Below are positions 61,014-64,000 of a DNA stretch of 64,000 nt, piece after piece (the stretch's first letter is position 1; each line of letters starts with the position of its first letter). Under the pieces are notes generated by a model. It was not told the origin of the DNA, did no database searches, and saw nothing but the letters and a program-made list of their open reading frames with translations. A program made the translations under genes and the position numbers. The stretch comes from Roseiarcus sp963767245 (lineage in GTDB: Bacteria; Pseudomonadota; Alphaproteobacteria; Rhizobiales; Beijerinckiaceae): NCBI GenBank assembly GCA_963767245.1, contig CAVYDG010000033.1, forward strand, positions 85,910-149,909, given 5' to 3'.

Positions 61014-61824
61014 ATGGAGATCAGGCGGGCGCCGTCTCATCCACAGCTTCGAGGCGTCGTGCGCTCGTACGAGGAAAGACGCGTGGAGCTGGGACGCGCG
61101 ACGCTGACCTGGGCAATCGCCGTACGACCTCATCAAATCCTGAATATCAATCTGGCGGAGCCATTTCGAGTCCGTGTCCACTGCGGAACGGAGAACCCTG
61201 CGCCCGACGTAAGCGTGGCCGGACCGCTCACCGATCGTCGAGCCTATGTCAGCCTGTCAGGCTCGATCCACGCTTTCCACATTCTCCTTCAACCGACCGG
61301 CTTGAACCGATTAGGTTGGAGTTCAACGTGGCGTCCCTGGTCAACCAGAACCCGGCAGCCTCAGATGTTTCTCGGGCCAAAATCCGCCGCGGCCCTCGGC
61401 GACGCGGTGCGCATGGCGCCGGACTTCGATCAGCGCGTCGCCGCCGTCGAACGTTGGATTGGGACGATGCTCGAGAGGCGCGACGCGGACTGCCCGAATC
61501 GGCCTCGCGTCACGCCGGATGATCGCCGCCCGGGGCGCTGCGCGGATCGAGGATCTCGTTGCGGATTCCGGTTTCAGCGCCAGTCAGTTCGCGCGCCGTT
61601 TTGAGATGCGGGTCGGGATGGCGCCAAAACTGTTTGCGCGAATGATCCGGTTCGACAGGGCGTTGATCGCCCATCGCCAGGCCCCGAACCGGCCGTGGAC
61701 CGACATCGTTCACGAACTCGGCTATTTCGATCAGGCCCATTTCATCCGCGAATGCCATGCTTTCACCGGCTTGCCGCCGAGTGGTCTCGTGGGCGACTGG
61801 AACGTTTTTTGCCCCGATGGATGA
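61014..61824 (+). pseudogene. AraC-family regulator with three frameshifts
   Basis: The parts of one regulator are spread over three frames. From ATG 61014: MEIRRAPSHPQLRGVVRSYE to HILLQPTGLNRL. Then, in another frame at about 61320, EFNVASLVNQNPAASDVS. From about 61365, back in the first frame, LGPKSAAALGDAVRMAPDFD and VERWIGTMLERRDADC. After about 61500, in the third frame, RRMIAARGAARIEDLVADSG, SQFARRFEMRVGMAPKLFAR and DIVHELGYFDQAHFIRECHA, the helix-turn-helix part of AraC proteins, ending at 61824. The joined chain has about 270 residues. At least three indels make a working protein impossible. Confidence 0.75.
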
Positions 61825-61907
61825 CAAAAATATACAAGCGCCCTTGCTGATGTTGGCGCAAGTTCTGCCCGACGGTTCTTCAACGGAAAGAATTCGGGGG
61901 GTCGAAG

Positions 61908-62460
61908 ATGAATATTCGAGCCTTGTTTTCCCGGATCGCAATCGCAGGCGCGGCTTCGCTTCTTGCTTCCCCCGCGTTTGCCCAACTGCTTGGGGACGGC
62001 GCAAGGGGGCGCCTCGATAACGAGAGGTTCTCCCTTGCCGCCGCCGGGACCGTCTGCGCCGAACGCGCAACTCCGCGCGACGGACGGGACGCCGATGGTC
62101 TCGTCGCCTTTGCCGGACGTGAGCGCGGGCCCCGTATCGGCCATTGGCACATCGGCTGAAGTGGCACGGGCGGCTTCGCCTCCGCATCGGCAGACTTCGG
62201 CGAAGTCCATCTGGACTGGCAGCGCCTTTTTCCCCGCCAGCGAGAACCCCATCTATGCGGAGGGATGGGCCTTTGCCAAGCTCTACCGACGCATTGTTCG
62301 AGACCAAGACCGTAAACGCCACTTTCACAGAATCGCGGATGGCGTGTTTGAGAACGCGAGGGGCGGCCTGGAGCTTCGCGAGGTGGACTTGAACACGAAC
62401 CAGCTTGTGGTCGACGCCTATTACGAAATCAGGGTGACACTTTCCCGATCATACGATTAG
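61908..62460 (+). pseudogene. Secreted protein, frameshifted
   Basis: ATG 61908 opens a clear signal peptide (MNIRALFSRIAIAGAASLLA, cleavage after FAQ). After about residue 30 the better-looking continuation is in the +1 frame from about 62000: QGGASITRGSPLPPPGPSAP and SSPLPDVSAGPVSAIGTSAE, running to TGA/TAG near 62460 (NTNQLVVDAYYEIRVTLSRS). A one-base change in the AAGGGGG run at about 61999-62006 would account for it. The part after 62170 (FPASENPIYAEGWAFAKLYR) may carry further shifts. No domain is recognised. Confidence 0.45.
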
Positions 62461-62499
62461 CCAACCCTACGTCTATCTTCATGTGAGACATGCATATGT

Positions 62500-62769
62500 G
62501 TGTTCGCCGCCTTCGAGGCCCTCGCGGGCACCGCAGTCAATATCTCCGACACGGCCTATCAGTTGAAAGCCGACATGAGCAACGCGGGCCAGCTCTTCAT
62601 CGACGCGCCGGCCGGCAGCTACACCACCCTCAGCGGACATGACTACAGCACGGACGCCGGCGTGAGCACCGCCCCCGAACCCTCGACCTGGGCGATGTTG
62701 CTGATCGGATTCCTAGGCCTGGGCTTCGCCGCGCGCTTTCGGATGGCCCGCGCGTCGGCAAACCCCTGA
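62500..62769 (+). pseudogene. PEP-CTERM protein, C-terminal part without signal peptide
   Basis: A frame of 89 residues from GTG 62500: FAAFEALAGTAVNISDTAYQ, then QLFIDAPAGSYTTLSGHDYS and the sorting tail APEPSTWAMLLIGFLG with a basic end (RFRMARASANP). There is no signal peptide, and the start is only a convenient GTG. The body before it is probably missing or lies out of frame in the broken gene upstream. It is the fifth PEP-CTERM tail in the window. Confidence 0.6.
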
Positions 62770-62794
62770 ATCCGGGAACAGGGCGACAGGCGCC

Positions 62795-63237
62795 TCACCC
62801 CGGCCGATAGGCCAGACGGCAATGACCGGCGCAGTAGGAATGGCCCTCGGCCGGCGCGAGCCCGCAGTAAGCGAAGTCGCCGCATCTGGGGTCGCCGAGG
62901 GGCCATCGGCAAGCCGCCTGCCGGATGTCCTCGAACCTGACCCACCGCATGGCGCCGATTCGGCGTCGGCGAAGGCCCAAACCTCATTCCTCCGGCCGGG
63001 CCTCCGCGTACGGGCGTCGGCGGAGAGGGGAGGAGCGGGCGATCGACGCGCGCGCCGCGGCCCTGATCCCGGAACTGACAACCGCCCGTCGCCGTTGAGC
63101 CTGACCCCGATCCGGTTCGCCTTGCCGATGACGGCGTTGCGCGAGGCGGCGCCGAGCGCCTGCGCGATAACGTTTGCGCTTCTTCCCTCGAGCGCCAGCC
63201 TCTTCAGGACTTCGATCGACTTTTCGGTCGACAGCAT
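62795..63237 (-). pseudogene. GcrA-like cell-cycle regulator, frameshifted
   Basis: From Met 63237 the frame has MLSTEKSIEVLKRLALEGRS and ANVIAQALGAASRNAVIGKA, the N-terminal helix-turn-helix of GcrA (compare SAxxIAxxLGxxTRNAVIGK), then a basic linker. The conserved C-terminus is in another frame from about 62970: RFEDIRQAACRWPLGDPRCG, DFAYCGLAPAEGHSYCAGHC and RLAYRPG, ending at 62795. That domain binds sigma-70 region 2 and ends in YCxxHxxxAYRP. One indel at about 62960-62985 separates the halves. True GcrA is essential in alphaproteobacteria and starts MSWTDERVELL, so this is probably an additional diverged copy. Confidence 0.7.
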
Positions 63238-63494
63238 CTTCCGCTCCCCCGGATCTTCGACCGCACAGGGCGGGGCGGTCAGGCCAGGCCATTCCGACAG
63301 CACGCGATTCCGGGATGCCGATTGCCCGGCCGCCTCCGTCAATGGTGAAAAACTCGTTAATGTCAGATGGTTGTCAGGAACGCCGAGCGCCGCAACGGAA
63401 TATTTCGAACCGTCCGCAGCGAGCGTCTATACGGTATGCTTGCGGCCGGGCCGCGAATGAGCGCAGTCTGCATTCCGAACGGAAGGAGTATCTC

Positions 63495-64000
63495 ATGGCG
63501 AGGGGCGGCTCGGAAAAAGTGCGGTCGCTACGGACCGCGCCCTACACGTCCTACAGGACCTTCAAGACGTTCATCGAGGACCTTGGCGAGCATGGCGTCC
63601 CGTCGCGGATCGATCGCAGCGTGCTCACGCGCTTTTCCGGCGTGGTCGGCACACAGCTCATGCACGCGCTGCGCTTTCTCGGTTTGATCGACGAACAGGG
63701 GCGTCCGGCGCAGCGTCTCAGAGAGCTCGTGATCGCGCATGGCGGAGCGGAATGGCCCGGGACGTTGTCGCAGGCCCTTGAGCAGGCCGTACGCGCCGAT
63801 ATTCGCAATCGACCTCGAAACCGCCACGCCGTCGCATTTCAGCGCGGCGTTCCGCAAGGCCTTCCCGGCCGCGGACGCTGTTGTCCTGGAGGGCGTCACC
63901 TTCTGATTTACGCAGCGGCCGACGCGGGGCTGAAGGCGAGCGCCCGCATTCTCAAGGGCCGGAAGCCGCGGTCGCTCGCGCCGCGCAGGACGTCAAGGCG
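63495..64000 (+). pseudogene. DUF5343 protein, frameshifted twice, runs off the window
   Basis: A strong AAGGAG site precedes ATG 63495. The first frame gives APYTSYRTFKTFIEDLGEHG, SRIDRSVLTRFSGVVGTQLM and LRFLGLIDEQGRPAQRLREL, the usual start of DUF5343 proteins. At about 63785 the expected continuation (YAPIFAIDLETATPSHFSAA and FRKAFPAADAVVLEGVTF) is in another frame; after TGA at about 63904 it moves again to LIYAAADAGLKASARILKGR and continues to the window edge. Two indels thus break an otherwise readable gene. DUF5343 proteins are of unknown function. Confidence 0.75.

Noticed and set aside
60872..61522. A 216-codon plus-strand frame before the AraC remnant
   Set aside because: Most of it is low-complexity; only a short piece (about 61320-61365) belongs to the AraC pseudogene.

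Overview
This 64 kb, GC-rich window comes from an alphaproteobacterium, most likely a Hyphomicrobiales (Rhizobiales) member of the Beijerinckiaceae/Methylocystaceae type. The evidence is the combination of ExoR, PopZ, phosphatidylcholine synthase, a GcrA-like protein, the queA-tgt, glyA-nrdR-ribD-ribE, popZ-valS and lepB-rnc-era gene orders, and several PEP-CTERM proteins with a PEPSTWAMM-type sorting tail. This taxonomic placement is inference; there is no rRNA gene in the window.

Layout. 1-7.3 kb: end of a TrpB2-type gene, two cyclophilins, a broken GxxExxY gene bracketed by hairpins, queA-tgt, eno and ftsB. 7.4-11.4 kb: a PEP-CTERM gene split by an IS30 element, then a frameshifted TPR-sulfotransferase. 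11.5-14.1 kb: an AraC regulator divergent from an MDR oxidoreductase and a membrane protein. 14.3-19.3 kb: glyA-nrdR-ribD-ribE and a divergent clpP paralogue. 19.3-24 kb: an intact IS4-type element with an 11-bp target duplication inside an intergenic repeat, an ArsR-SRPBCC pair whose second gene lost its stop, small envelope genes, and an isochorismatase/AbrB pair fused by deletion. 24-32 kb: DUF3592, L,D-transpeptidase, DUF4331, an exported ClpP-fold protein with an in-frame stop, a class III cyclase, SRPBCC, a UbiH-type monooxygenase and pcs.

32-48 kb: tRNA-Cys, PCMT-like, TolC, PopZ, ValS, ExoR, a large acyltransferase with an SGNH-like tail, an esterase, an MFS exporter, and a cNMP-domain flavoprotein with a UBP zinc finger. 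47.5-55.6 kb is accessory DNA: small secreted or membrane proteins, a collagen-like lipoprotein, an HWE kinase, PEP-CTERM fragments, and a tRNA-Glu gene with a partial copy 1.9 kb away. 55.7-60.7 kb returns to core genes (quinone oxidoreductase, lepB-rnc-era, a dienelactone-hydrolase-like protein). 60.9-64 kb is a cluster of broken genes (AraC, a secreted protein, a PEP-CTERM tail, GcrA-like, DUF5343).

The main theme is a contrast: all long housekeeping frames are intact, while accessory genes carry many frameshifts, a nonsense codon, a 14-bp tandem duplication, deletions and two IS insertions. All five PEP-CTERM loci are interrupted, frameshifted or without a signal peptide, and no exosortase gene is present. 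I did not find a convincing new multi-gene system. The best leads are the PEP-CTERM remnants, the tRNA-Glu partial duplication, a tRNA-guanine transglycosylase without its zinc ligands, and the collagen-like lipoprotein.
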